From assembly GCA_014860745.1 (NCBI GenBank), contig JACZJC010000045.1, positions 1-64,000 of the forward strand: DNA of 64,000 bases, written 5' to 3'. Of this stretch, positions 8,572 to 16,716 are shown in pieces. Each line of letters opens with the position of its first letter. The first letter of the stretch is position 1. The notes under the pieces are model-generated. The model saw only the letters and a list, made by a program, of their open reading frames with translations, had not been told where the DNA came from and did no database searches. This DNA comes from Anaerolineales bacterium. Its GTDB lineage: Bacteria; Chloroflexota; Anaerolineae; Anaerolineales; Villigracilaceae. Both the position numbers and the translations under genes were made by a program.

Positions 8572-10287
8572 ATGGATTTCGAACCACGGTTTGCTTCACC
8601 AGGAAAAACGGCATTGAAGATACTCTTTTTTATTTTTGGAATACTACTTATCCTCGCTGCGGTATTTGCCAAACAAATCGGCATCGATAACGACTCAGGT
8701 TGGGGAGCGGGAAGGGTATTAATTTTGGAGGCAGGGGGTCTTCTTGTTTCTGTTGGGGTTGTGATCCATTTTTTTGGAGGCTGGGCATCGCGCGTTGCAG
8801 GCAACTTCACCGCATTGATCCACGACACAATCAGCCGCCCGGTCCGCATTGCAATTGCCTCGCTGATGGCGGCGGTACTTGTACTCACTTCCTATGTATG
8901 GTTTATTCAGCTTAACCAGAGAAGTGCCGCCCAGGAATATGATTACTACATCGAACTGGCCAAAGGCTTCAAGGACGGAAACTTATACCTGGCAGATACG
9001 CCATCAGCGGCGCTGCTGGCGCTCAACAACCCGTACGACTATTTCCAGCGAAGGGAAATGAACGTCGACGATTTTCCCTGGGATGTGTCACTTTACAAAA
9101 ACAGGTTCTACATTTATTGGGGTCCTGTTCCCGCGCTCCTTGTTTCGATCCTCAGCAGGGATCAGCTTTCCCGCACAGGAGACTTTCATCTGGCGCTCGT
9201 GTTTGCCTGCGGATTATTCATTTATTCGGCATTGTTGATCGCTAATTTCTGGCATCGATCACTTCAAAATACACCTGCCTGGCTGCTTGGCTTGCTGCTA
9301 ACCGTTGTTGGAATATCCACGCCGTTGACGATCATGCTAAAGGGCGCCAAAGTATACGAAGCCGCGATCTTCGGCTGTCAATTTTTCCTCGTCGGTGGAT
9401 GCTTTTGGGCATATTCATCCTTCCACGGCGACAAGCCGGTGATATGGAAACTCGCGCTCGCCTCCGCGCACTGGGCGCTGGCCGCTGGCACCAGGATCAT
9501 AGTTCTACCGGCCGTCCTTTTTTGCGCTTTCTTCACGGTGGTTTACATCATCAAGGTTTTCAAAATCGATGCCGCCAATATGCACCTGGCTTTGTTTGCC
9601 GCAGGGACAGTGCCTCTGGCGTTGGCCGGTCTCGGCCTGGCCTGGTACAACTGGGCGCGGTATGACTCCATATTCGAATTCGGGTTGACCTACCAACTGG
9701 CAAACATTGACTACACAAATTTCCAGAACGTGTTCACGCTTCAGAGGATTCCGCAGAACCTGTCTTTGTATTTTTTTCATCCATTAAAAGTGGCTTCAAG
9801 GTTTCCGTATTTAACCCGCATCGAATATTTGCCATCGAACGACAGGCTCGCAGGTTTAATCTACATAGCGCCATATGTATTCCTCCTGCCATTGATCTCC
9901 CTGTTTCGATGGATTAATCATCTTTGGTTGTCAAAAGGGGTTTTTACGAAAGACGCGGGCGAACTCCCCTCCGAAACCTGGTTGTTTTTCACTTTGACCG
10001 GTTCCGGGCTGCTTTCCTTGGCTATCATCCTTTCTTATTATTTTGTGGCGATGCGGTTCATGGCGGATTTCATGCCCCTGCTTATGATCCTGACAACGAT
10101 CCTTATTGGCAGGGAATCTGATCGATTGAAAAATAAACCAGCGCTGACGAAAATCCTGATGATTACGGCGGCGTCACTGGCCATTGTTACCATCACAGCC
10201 AATATTCTGCTGGCTATTCCCGGCAGCGGCACCAGTTTCATGGTCAATCAACTCAATACGCTCAGCAAGTTCTTGGGGTTAAAGTAA
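8572..10287 (+). CDS. Multipass membrane protein, GT-C-like paralog of the 4496 gene
   Basis: 571 residues with about 12 membrane segments. It shares with the 4496 product the loop with [19 protein letters not shown], then [18 protein letters not shown], then [19 protein letters not shown] and [19 protein letters not shown]. The two differ mainly at the N-terminus and in the loop before the last four helices. The pair probably arose by duplication, with the MFS and helix-hairpin-helix genes now between them. A role in cell-surface glycan or lipid-linked sugar transfer is inferred from topology only. Start ATG at 8572 lies 19 bp after the previous stop. Confidence 0.6.
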   Translation: MDFEPRFASPGKTALKILFFIFGILLILAAVFAKQIGIDNDSGWGAGRVLILEAGGLLVSVGVVIHFFGGWASRVAGNFTALIHDTISRPVRIAIASLMAAVLVLTSYVWFIQLNQRSAAQEYDYYIELAKGFKDGNLYLADTPSAALLALNNPYDYFQRREMNVDDFPWDVSLYKNRFYIYWGPVPALLVSILSRDQLSRTGDFHLALVFACGLFIYSALLIANFWHRSLQNTPAWLLGLLLTVVGISTPLTIMLKGAKVYEAAIFGCQFFLVGGCFWAYSSFHGDKPVIWKLALASAHWALAAGTRIIVLPAVLFCAFFTVVYIIKVFKIDAANMHLALFAAGTVPLALAGLGLAWYNWARYDSIFEFGLTYQLANIDYTNFQNVFTLQRIPQNLSLYFFHPLKVASRFPYLTRIEYLPSNDRLAGLIYIAPYVFLLPLISLFRWINHLWLSKGVFTKDAGELPSETWLFFTLTGSGLLSLAIILSYYFVAMRFMADFMPLLMILTTILIGRESDRLKNKPALTKILMITAASLAIVTITANILLAIPGSGTSFMVNQLNTLSKFLGLK

Positions 10288-10323
10288 GAACAGTGATTCG
10301 AAGCGGACTGGTCAATTTTCGGA

Positions 10324-10332
10324 TGATATAAT
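10324..10332 (+). promoter_or_regulatory. Extended -10 promoter of the phosphohexomutase gene
   Basis: TGATATAAT, a perfect extended -10 (TGn plus TATAAT), ends 31 bp before the ATG at 10364. No -35 hexamer is visible at 17 bp spacing. A strong AGGAG ribosome site lies between. Confidence 0.55.
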
Positions 10333-10363
10333 TTCGTCAGATATTTTATTAGGAGAAGCTTCC

Positions 10364-11794
10364 ATGACACAAAAAATAAAATTCGGCACCGACGGCTGGC
10401 GGGGAGTCATTGCAGAGGATTACACATTCGATAATGTGCGCCGTGCCGCGCAGGGGTTTGCATCCTACATGCTTTCGATCGGTAAAAAGGGACAGTGGAT
10501 CGTCGTCGGTCACGATATGCGCTTCAGCAGTGAACACTTCGCCGCCGCTGTTGCGGAAGTGCTGGCAGGCAACGGATTAAAGGTTTATCTCACCGACGGT
10601 GCGAGCCCCACACCCGTCATTGCTTATGCAGTGGTCGATAAAAAGGCTGCAGGCGCGGTGAATATTACTGCCAGCCACAACCCGCCCACAGACAATGGCT
10701 TCAAGGTCCGCAATGAGACAGGCGGTGCCATCGACCCCGAAGGTTTGAAACAGATCGAGGGCGGAATCCCTGATGATATCGGTACAGTTAAGCGCAAAGA
10801 TTACAAGGAAGCAGTCGCTGCGGGCGAGATCGTCAAATTCGATGCAGCCACTCCCTACATCGAACATCTCACTCGTGATGGATTAATCGACCTGCAACCG
10901 ATTAAAGATGCCGGCCTGACCGTGATGGTAGACACCATGTGGGGCAACGGCATGGGCTGGTTTCCGCGCTTGCTTGCGGGCGGCAAGACCCGCGTGATCG
11001 AAATTCACAACCACCGCAATCCATCCTTCCCTGAGATGAAGCGGCCGGAACCGATCCAACCGAACATTGACATTGGTTTGAAGGCAACTGTAGATAACAA
11101 AGCCGACGTGCTGCTCATCACGGATGGCGACGCGGATCGCTGCGGCATCGGCGATGAGAATGGCGAATTCATCAATCAATTACGTGTATTCGGACTATTA
11201 GCCTACTACCTGCTCGAAATCCGCGGAGAACGCGGCGATATTGTAAAAACCCTCTCCACAACCAATATGCTGAACAAACTTGGTGAAATTTACGGCGTCC
11301 CAGTCCATGAGACGGGCGTGGGATTCAAATACGTTGCCCCAAAGATGACCGAAACCAACGCCCTCATCGGCGGCGAGGAATCGGGCGGCTATGCCTTCCG
11401 TGGAAACGTCCCCGAACGCGATGGGATTCTGGCTGGCTTGTACATGCTCGACTTCATGGTGAAGACCGGCAAAAAGCCTACTGAATTGCTCAAAGATTTG
11501 TTCGCCAAAGTGGGCGGTGAATATTTCTACGACCGCGTGGATAGTCCCTTTAGCGGCGATCCTGATGCCCGCAAAAAGATCATCATGGATAATAATCCCA
11601 AGACCCTAGGCGGTTTGAAAGTGACCGAGCTTGTCACCGTGGACGGTTTCCAATTCAAACTCGAAGACGGCGGCTGGATGTTGATCCGCTTCTCCGGTAC
11701 GGAACCGATTCTGCGTGTTTACACAGAGACCCGCCACAAGGACAAGGTGAGAGGGATTTTGGAAGATGGTTTGAAGGTGGCGGGGATTAAGTAA
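10364..11794 (+). CDS. Phosphoglucomutase/phosphomannomutase family protein
   Basis: Alpha-D-phosphohexomutase, 476 residues, with all four active-site loops. They are the phosphoserine loop ITASHNPP (Ser104), the metal loop TDGDADRCG (Asp254, 256, 258), the sugar loop [12 protein letters not shown], and the phosphate loop [14 protein letters not shown]. It interconverts hexose 1- and 6-phosphates. Glucose versus mannose or glucosamine substrate cannot be decided, although GEESGG with FGTDGWRG at the start fits the glucose/mannose subgroup. It is a single-gene unit with its own extended -10 promoter and a terminator at 11814. It may supply sugar nucleotides for surface glycans, in keeping with the nearby GT-C-like genes (inference). 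Confidence 0.92.
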   Translation: MTQKIKFGTDGWRGVIAEDYTFDNVRRAAQGFASYMLSIGKKGQWIVVGHDMRFSSEHFAAAVAEVLAGNGLKVYLTDGASPTPVIAYAVVDKKAAGAVNITASHNPPTDNGFKVRNETGGAIDPEGLKQIEGGIPDDIGTVKRKDYKEAVAAGEIVKFDAATPYIEHLTRDGLIDLQPIKDAGLTVMVDTMWGNGMGWFPRLLAGGKTRVIEIHNHRNPSFPEMKRPEPIQPNIDIGLKATVDNKADVLLITDGDADRCGIGDENGEFINQLRVFGLLAYYLLEIRGERGDIVKTLSTTNMLNKLGEIYGVPVHETGVGFKYVAPKMTETNALIGGEESGGYAFRGNVPERDGILAGLYMLDFMVKTGKKPTELLKDLFAKVGGEYFYDRVDSPFSGDPDARKKIIMDNNPKTLGGLKVTELVTVDGFQFKLEDGGWMLIRFSGTEPILRVYTETRHKDKVRGILEDGLKVAGIK

Positions 11795-11813
11795 AGAGTT
11801 ATGAGGAAAAAGT

Positions 11814-11851
11814 AAAAAGGTGACGGGCTTTAAATGGCTGTCACCTTTTTT
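11814..11851. terminator. Bidirectional intrinsic terminator between convergent genes
   Basis: AAAAAGGTGAC at 11814-11824 pairs with GTCACCTTTTT at 11840-11850. There are T runs on both strands, so it serves the mutase gene (+) and the exported protein gene (-). Confidence 0.85.
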
Positions 11852-11852
11852 G

Positions 11853-13256
11853 TTAATTTCTGTTCTTCAAAACCAACGCAATACCAAATAAAGCAGGTAA
11901 CAAATACGCGCTTCCGCATAGAGGATTAGGCGCAGAAACGGGCTCGGGAGTATTTACACCCATTGAATATGTTGGTGATGGGGATGTCACAGTTGGCGCA
12001 AAAGTTGGGGTTGCCTCCACAACCCAGGGCGTAGGCGGAGGCGGAGTAGCAGTCAGGCCCAAAAACACAAAGTTGTCCCCATCCAATAAAACCGTTTCTG
12101 GAACTGAATAACTGATCTCAGTCAATAAATCTTTGGCTTGCTGGTTGTTTGGGTCAAGCACAAGGGCTGTTTGAAGTTTCATCAAAATGACCGGCAATAT
12201 TCCCTGCGAGTCCCCTTTACCACTCATGTAAATATCAAAATAATAATGCGACCACAGCAGGTCGGCATAGCCGTATTGCCAGAGTGAATCTTTAGGCAAA
12301 AGAGCTAGGCATCTTTCATAAGCGCTCCTGCTCAACTCGAACAATTCGCGCCCGGCAGGGTCGTCGCGCAAATATCCCTTCGACATGCGCGCGATCTCCT
12401 TGTACGCCTTCGCAAGCCGGCCCCAGGCTTCGCCATCCTCTGGGTTTGTTGTGACCGCATTCGTCTCCTTCAAAACGGATTCCCACAACGAAGGCGTGAC
12501 AACCATTACCTGAATGTTATTTTCCGCAGTGGGTTCCAGATCCTCAAAACGCCAGCGGATTTCTTTCCCGTTCAAGCCTCCGCCTGCAGTTGTTGTACCG
12601 TACCCGGATTCGCCGCTGATCCAAATATTTTGTTCGCCCGCCTCGTACGGCAGGCGAACAATGATTTCTGCAGAACCGATGGTTCCCTTCCAACCTGCGC
12701 CCGTTTCAAGGATGTATTTGAAGACCTCGTACGGATAATATCCAAACCCATTAACAGTGTAAGCGACCTCGATCTTCACATCCTGCGAAGATGGAAAACC
12801 CACATCAAACACTGCCCACGGAATCTCGTCCCGCTCCTGATAGGAAAATTCAGTGTTGAAGAAGGGCTGGTTCTCTCGTTTCGTCTGGATAGTTTTTCCA
12901 TCTACTTTCACCATAATGGATGCGATTTCGGGAAAATTACCAAATCCGTCTGAATTACCGTTGAAGAACGAGAGCGGGAATCGCACCTGCATTTTCTCTT
13001 CATCGGCCCCAAGGTTTCGCATCGTGAAAACAGCCTCGGTTTTTGCCATGGCTTCGCGTGGATTGGCCGGGTCTTTGAAGATGGTCATGGTCACCGTCTC
13101 TGCCAGCATGCGGACCTGGGTGGATTCATTCCCGGGGATCAGGCTCGTGCCCGGAGGCGCTTCCGGCGGGGCAACATCCGCGTGGACGGTTTTTGGCGGA
13201 AAAGCGGAAATAAGTATCAAAGCAAACACACAAAAAATGATGGGTTTTCTAAGCAT
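11853..13256 (-). CDS. Exported protein with C-terminal sorting-like tail
   Basis: The ATG at 13256 is preceded by GAGG and starts a clear signal peptide (MLRKPIIFCVFALILISAF, cleaved near VHA-DV). An upstream start would spoil it. The mature part has a beta-rich N-terminal domain (TVTMTIFKD; FTMRNLGADEEKMQVRFP) and a helical repeat-like region (WGRLAKAYKEIA; ELFELSRSAYERCLALLP) that reads as TPR. A Thr/Pro stalk (PPPPTPWVVEATPTFAP) follows, then the tail NPLCGSAYLLPALFGIALVLKNRN: a Cys-Gly-Ser motif, a hydrophobic helix and basic residues. That tripartite end resembles CTERM-type sorting signals. Function unknown; it is likely surface exposed. Confidence 0.6.
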   Translation of the reverse strand: MLRKPIIFCVFALILISAFPPKTVHADVAPPEAPPGTSLIPGNESTQVRMLAETVTMTIFKDPANPREAMAKTEAVFTMRNLGADEEKMQVRFPLSFFNGNSDGFGNFPEIASIMVKVDGKTIQTKRENQPFFNTEFSYQERDEIPWAVFDVGFPSSQDVKIEVAYTVNGFGYYPYEVFKYILETGAGWKGTIGSAEIIVRLPYEAGEQNIWISGESGYGTTTAGGGLNGKEIRWRFEDLEPTAENNIQVMVVTPSLWESVLKETNAVTTNPEDGEAWGRLAKAYKEIARMSKGYLRDDPAGRELFELSRSAYERCLALLPKDSLWQYGYADLLWSHYYFDIYMSGKGDSQGILPVILMKLQTALVLDPNNQQAKDLLTEISYSVPETVLLDGDNFVFLGLTATPPPPTPWVVEATPTFAPTVTSPSPTYSMGVNTPEPVSAPNPLCGSAYLLPALFGIALVLKNRN

Positions 13257-13350
13257 ATTAACCTCATAGTATTTTTTATTTACTATACAAGCATATAAAT
13301 CATATGTCAATTCGCGCAATAGTACCAACCAAAAGCGGTATAATTTGGTG

Positions 13351-13666
13351 ATGGACTTTGGAAATGAAATAATTTACAAGTTTGAATGGGATGAGAATAA
13401 AGCAAGCATCAACCTGACAAAGCACGAAGTCAGTTTTGATGAAGGTAAAACCATATTTACCGATCCATTTCTTGTTACCTTTCCCGATGAAGAACATTCA
13501 GAGAAAGAAGAGCGCTTTATTGGCATAGGCACATCAAAAAATAAAAAGATTCTATTAGTCGTCCATTTGGAAAAGCAATTAACAACAAACAATATCTTAA
13601 ATTCGTATTATCAGTTGCCGAAAAGCGACACTATCGGAAAGAAAATTATATGAAAAAGGCGAATAA
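13351..13666 (+). pseudogene. BrnT-family (DUF497) toxin gene with a +1 frameshift
   Basis: The frame from the ATG at 13351 starts like BrnT RNases (YKFEWDENKASINLTKHEVSF; a DPFLVTFPDEEHSEKEERFIGIG segment; LLVVHLE), then runs to an unrelated end at 13653. In the next frame, beginning at about position 13601, the expected BrnT C-terminus appears as IRIISCRKATLSERKLYEKGE and stops at 13666. Removing one A from the AAA run at about 13599-13601 joins the two exactly (NNIL to IRIIS). So the toxin is broken by a single-base insertion, or the base is a sequencing error. The restored stop would overlap the antitoxin start at 13650, which is the usual TA arrangement. A TATAAT lies directly upstream (13341-13346 region). 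Confidence 0.75.
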
Positions 13667-13991
13667 TATCAACCCAGAAGAATACGACGACGGCATGCTT
13701 CCTGAATATGATTTCAAGGGAAAGAAGGGCGTGCGTGGAAAGTATTATCGAAGCCTACAAAAAGGATACACGGTTCACATTCACAACGAAGACGGGACGA
13801 CCACTATTCAACATTTTGGCCCTACGATCACATTGGACACTGACGTAGCTGCCTACTTTCCCGACTCCGAAAGCGTCAACAAAGCTTTGCGGACTTTGAT
13901 CCTGCTTGTTCCTGATAAGAAAGTCGGTGAAAAGAAAGCAAAATACAAAGTCAGCAAAAAGCCTGCAAAGAAAATCGCCGCCAAAAAATAG
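13650..13991 (+). CDS. Antitoxin partner of the BrnT-like toxin
   Basis: 113 residues. The N-terminal half (EYDDGMLPEYDFKGKKGVRGKYYRSL) and the segment YFPDSESVNKALRTLI match antitoxins found next to BrnT or similar RNases. The C-terminus is a lysine-rich tail (KKAKYKVSKKPAKKIAAKK), unusual for BrnA. The ATG overlaps the restored toxin frame by 17 bp, implying translational coupling. It probably neutralises the toxin and represses the operon. Since the toxin frame is broken, this gene may now be an orphan. The stop codon lies in the loop of the terminator hairpin that follows. Confidence 0.6.
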   Translation: MKKANNINPEEYDDGMLPEYDFKGKKGVRGKYYRSLQKGYTVHIHNEDGTTTIQHFGPTITLDTDVAAYFPDSESVNKALRTLILLVPDKKVGEKKAKYKVSKKPAKKIAAKK

Positions 13992-14001
13992 GCGGCGTTT
14001 T
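13976..14001 (+). terminator. Intrinsic terminator of the BrnT/BrnA-type operon
   Basis: CGCCGCC (13976-13982) pairs with GGCGGCG (13991-13997) and is followed by TTTT. The stem overlaps the last codons of the antitoxin gene. Confidence 0.75.
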
Positions 14002-14026
14002 CATCCTTTATCCTTCATAATTCATC

Positions 14027-14057
14027 ACTTCGACAAGCTCAGCACAAGCCTTTCCCC
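14027..14057. repeat. Dispersed CTTCGAC repeat abutting the tatD start
   Basis: Same 30-bp sequence as 15913-15942, including the 3' extension GCCTTTCCC that ends directly at the ATG in both places. It replaces any Shine-Dalgarno sequence of the tatD gene. Confidence 0.75.
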
Positions 14058-14879
14058 ATGCATCTCACCGACACCCACTGCCACCTCGATTACAACAAAT
14101 TCGACTCCGACCGCGCGGAGGTGATTCAACGTGCGAATGATGCAGGGTTGGTTCGGCTGCTCGTGCCGGGACTCCACCACAGGTCCAGTAAAGAGGCGGT
14201 ACGGTTGGCAGAGTCAAATCCGAGTGTTTATGCGGCGGTTGGGTTCCATCCAACCGATTTGGAGGAATTCTCCGAAAACACTTTTCAAGAAGTAAAAGAA
14301 TTGGCGAGTCATCCAAAGGTAGTTGCCATCGGCGAGATCGGCATTGATTATTACTGGGTGAAGGAAAGCGGCAAGCGCGCTTTTCAACGGGATGCTTTGA
14401 AACAGCAGCTCGCCTTCGCAAAGGAAATCGACAAACCGGTTGTGATTCACATGCGCGAGGAAAATGACGCCTGGTTCGGCGAGGCGTCCGTTGACCTTAT
14501 GAAAATTCTGGAAGAATGGCAAAGCAGTTTACAGGGGCAGCTCGCTGAAAAACCCGGTGTATTGCATTCCTTCAATGGGAATCTTGAAACCGCACAAAAG
14601 GCGCTGGCGATCAATTTTTACATCGGCGTGACCGGCCCCGTAACCTATAAAAATGCGGAGGATAAGCGCGAAATAATAAGACAGTTGCCACTTGACAAAA
14701 TCCTGATCGAAACAGACTCTCCGTTTCTTGCTCCCGTGCCGTTTCGTGGCAAAAGAAACGAACCTGCCTTTGTTCATCATATTGCTGATAAAATAGCAGA
14801 AATCCATTCCAAAAGCCCTGCGGAGATCGCTGCTATTACAACCGCCAACGCGGCGCAGCTCTTTGCATGGGGAGACTGA
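14058..14879 (+). CDS. tatD: TatD-family metal-dependent DNase
   Basis: TIM-barrel amidohydrolase-fold nuclease, 273 residues. The metal motif DTHCHLDYNKF opens the protein (HxH), GEIGIDYYW supplies the bridging Glu, PVVIHMRE and GVLHSFNG the next His ligands, and LIETDSPFLAPVPFRGKRNEP the last Asp plus the family signature. TatD proteins are 3'-5' exonucleases that act on single-stranded or damaged DNA. A short insertion (REENDAWFGEASVDLMKIL) lies after the third metal motif. The stop at 14879 is one base from the next gene's start. No Shine-Dalgarno: a dispersed repeat abuts the ATG. Confidence 0.92.
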   Translation: MHLTDTHCHLDYNKFDSDRAEVIQRANDAGLVRLLVPGLHHRSSKEAVRLAESNPSVYAAVGFHPTDLEEFSENTFQEVKELASHPKVVAIGEIGIDYYWVKESGKRAFQRDALKQQLAFAKEIDKPVVIHMREENDAWFGEASVDLMKILEEWQSSLQGQLAEKPGVLHSFNGNLETAQKALAINFYIGVTGPVTYKNAEDKREIIRQLPLDKILIETDSPFLAPVPFRGKRNEPAFVHHIADKIAEIHSKSPAEIAAITTANAAQLFAWGD

Positions 14880-14880
14880 T

Positions 14881-15846
14881 TTGAGCGCGGTAACTTTCCT
14901 TTCACCAGTAACAGAAGAAATCAAACTCGTTGAAGAACGAATGCGGGCCCAGGCGGACGAATCTCATCCCGACCTGCGCGCTGCTCTGGAGCATTTGCTT
15001 GCGGCGGGAGGAAAACGCATCCGTCCAACCCTCGGCCTGCTCGTTGGAAATATTCTGGGCGCGCCGCTGGAAAAACTCGTCACCCTCGGTGCAGCTGTGG
15101 AACTGCTTCACACGGCCACTCTGGTGCATGATGACTTGATCGACGGCGCGCTGCTTCGCCGCGGCATGGCCACTCTCAATGCGCGCTGGTCGCCGCCTGC
15201 CACTGTGTTGACAGGCGATTATCTTTTTGCGCGAGCCGCAAAACTCGCCGCTGAAACCGACCACCTGCCGCTGATGAAATTATTTTCTGAAACACTGGCG
15301 GTCATCGTCAACGGCGAACTGACTCAGATGTTCACCTCACGCGGCCTCATCAGCCGCGACAATTATTACAAACGCATCTATGCCAAAACCGCTTCCCTGT
15401 TTGAAATGACTTCGCGCGCCGCGGCCATGGTCAGCCCTGCCAGCGAAGAAACAATCGAATCTATGCGCGATTTTGGATATCAGATCGGCGTGGCCTTCCA
15501 GATCGTGGATGACATCCTTGACTTTACCGGGGACCAAAACGCTGTGGGCAAACCGCTCGGCTCGGACCTGTTGAATGGTCTGGTGACCCTGCCGGCGATT
15601 TACTACGCGGAGGCCAATCCGAACGACGCCGACATACTGTCATTACCCAACGGCGGCTGGACCAATAACGACAACATGACCCGCCTCGTGGATAATATCC
15701 GCGCGAGCAACGCCGCCCAGCAAGCCATGCTCGAAGCCGAACAAAATGTAGACCGCGCCCTCAGCAGACTCGACGCGATGGAACCCTGTGCCGAACGCGA
15801 AGCGCTGGAAAACCTCGCCAAATATATTGTCGATAGAAAGGTTTAG
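14881..15846 (+). CDS. Polyprenyl (all-trans) diphosphate synthase
   Basis: Isoprenoid chain-elongating prenyltransferase of about 321 residues. The TTG at 14881 is chosen because GGGGAG sits 6 bp upstream, and a TTG six codons earlier lies within tatD. Both Asp-rich motifs are intact: DDLID at about 84-88 (FARM) within HTATLVHDDLIDGALLRRG, and QIVDDILDFTGD (SARM). AAGGKRIRPTL binds diphosphate. It likely makes the side chain of menaquinone or an undecaprenyl-type carrier. Chain length cannot be read with confidence. It is translationally coupled to tatD. Confidence 0.92.
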   Translation: MSAVTFLSPVTEEIKLVEERMRAQADESHPDLRAALEHLLAAGGKRIRPTLGLLVGNILGAPLEKLVTLGAAVELLHTATLVHDDLIDGALLRRGMATLNARWSPPATVLTGDYLFARAAKLAAETDHLPLMKLFSETLAVIVNGELTQMFTSRGLISRDNYYKRIYAKTASLFEMTSRAAAMVSPASEETIESMRDFGYQIGVAFQIVDDILDFTGDQNAVGKPLGSDLLNGLVTLPAIYYAEANPNDADILSLPNGGWTNNDNMTRLVDNIRASNAAQQAMLEAEQNVDRALSRLDAMEPCAEREALENLAKYIVDRKV

Positions 15847-15912
15847 TTTTGTAGTTCGATAGTTTGTAGTTTCCGAATTGCCCTTCTTCCTCATTCATCC
15901 TTCCAAATCCAT

Positions 15913-15942
15913 ACTTCGACAAGCTCAGTACAAGCCTTTCCC
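15913..15942. repeat. Dispersed CTTCGACAAGCTCAG repeat abutting the yceD start
   Basis: Near-identical to the copy at 14027-14057. Its 3' end is one base from the ATG at 15944, exactly as at tatD. Confidence 0.75.
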
Positions 15943-15943
15943 T

Positions 15944-16450
15944 ATGCCCAGTCCTAAAAAACCATTCCGCTTTAACGTCGGCTTCATCATCCATGAAGAA
16001 GTCGGCTATAACCACGACTTTCCCTTCGCGTTCGACGACATCAAACTCGAAGACCTTGAACTTCGCTACCTGGAAGGGATTGCCAATGTCGGCAAAACCC
16101 CGCAGGGATTGATCCTGCAGGGAGATTTCTCCGCCGAGACCACCCTCAACTGTGTGCGCTGCCTGACGGATTTCGACCACGAACTCGATTGGTCCTTCAC
16201 CGAACTATATGCCTTCGACCAACGCTCTGAAACCGAGGAAGGTCTGCTTATTCCCGATGACGCGCATCTTGATATTGCGGAAATGCTGCGCGAATACGCC
16301 TTACTTGAGGTACCCATCAGCCCAGTCTGCAAACCTAATTGCAAGGGACTATGCCCCGAGTGCGGCCAGAACCTGAACGAGAAAGACTGCGGTCATCGGC
16401 CCGAACAATCTGATTCCCCTTTTGCAAAACTCAAAGACCTGTTGAAATAA
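15944..16450 (+). CDS. YceD/DUF177 family protein
   Basis: 168 residues from the ATG at 15944 (MPSPKKPFRFNVGF); an upstream in-frame start would translate the repeat. The DUF177 core LNCVRCLTDFDHELDW is followed by PVCKPNCKGLCPECGQNLNEKDCGH, a four-Cys zinc-ribbon-like end typical of the family. DUF177 proteins are linked to 23S rRNA maturation, and their genes usually sit directly before rpmF (ribosomal protein L32). No rpmF follows here; the next 260 bp hold a repeat and a gene remnant. A dispersed repeat takes the place of the ribosome site. Confidence 0.85.
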   Translation: MPSPKKPFRFNVGFIIHEEVGYNHDFPFAFDDIKLEDLELRYLEGIANVGKTPQGLILQGDFSAETTLNCVRCLTDFDHELDWSFTELYAFDQRSETEEGLLIPDDAHLDIAEMLREYALLEVPISPVCKPNCKGLCPECGQNLNEKDCGHRPEQSDSPFAKLKDLLK

Positions 16451-16486
16451 GAAGGCTCTTGGGTTTGGTGGATAAACCCTTTTTGG

Positions 16487-16571
16487 ACACGGATTAGACG
16501 GACAACACAGAGAACCACGGAATTTTTCTAGGTTTTTTCCGTGAAAATCAGTCAATCCGTGTTATCCGTGT
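16487..16571. repeat. Imperfect palindrome, ACACGGAT family
   Basis: The outer arms ACACGGAT..CGGA (16487-16502) and TCCG..ATCCGTGT (16555-16571) and the inner arms CACGGAA (16516-16522) and TTCCGTG (16537-16543) fold into a long interrupted hairpin. The sequence is CGTGT/CCGT-rich and non-coding. The stop codon of the response-regulator remnant falls in its right arm. Confidence 0.6.
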
Positions 16572-16702
16572 ACTGCCCCATTACTTCTTTCTCTGCTGAA
16601 AGCGTTTGTAAACCCGCTTCCACATCTCCGAATCTCCGACGGATTTTCGGGTTTTGTCATTTGATTCATCGGCTCGTCATCTATAACAAGAACGCGTGCC
16701 AT
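16562..16702 (-). pseudogene. Truncated response regulator receiver domain
   Basis: An excellent ribosome site (GGAGG, 5 bp before ATG at 16702) leads into MARVLVIDDEPMN, the exact opening of a receiver domain with its acidic pair. After about 15 residues the similarity stops, and the frame runs 31 more codons to a stop inside the ACACGGAT palindrome. The start codon is 15 bp past the hybrid kinase stop on the same strand, so a response regulator probably once followed the kinase. Only its first strand remains. A second frame here (GDVEAGLQTLSAEKEV) reads like more receiver sequence, which would add a frameshift. Confidence 0.6.
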
Positions 16703-16716
16703 GGGGACCTCCACGG

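Noticed and set aside
11853-13328. Upstream start (13328) for the exported protein
   Set aside because: The ATG at 13256 has GAGG upstream and begins a clean signal peptide; the longer form would put 24 polar residues before it.
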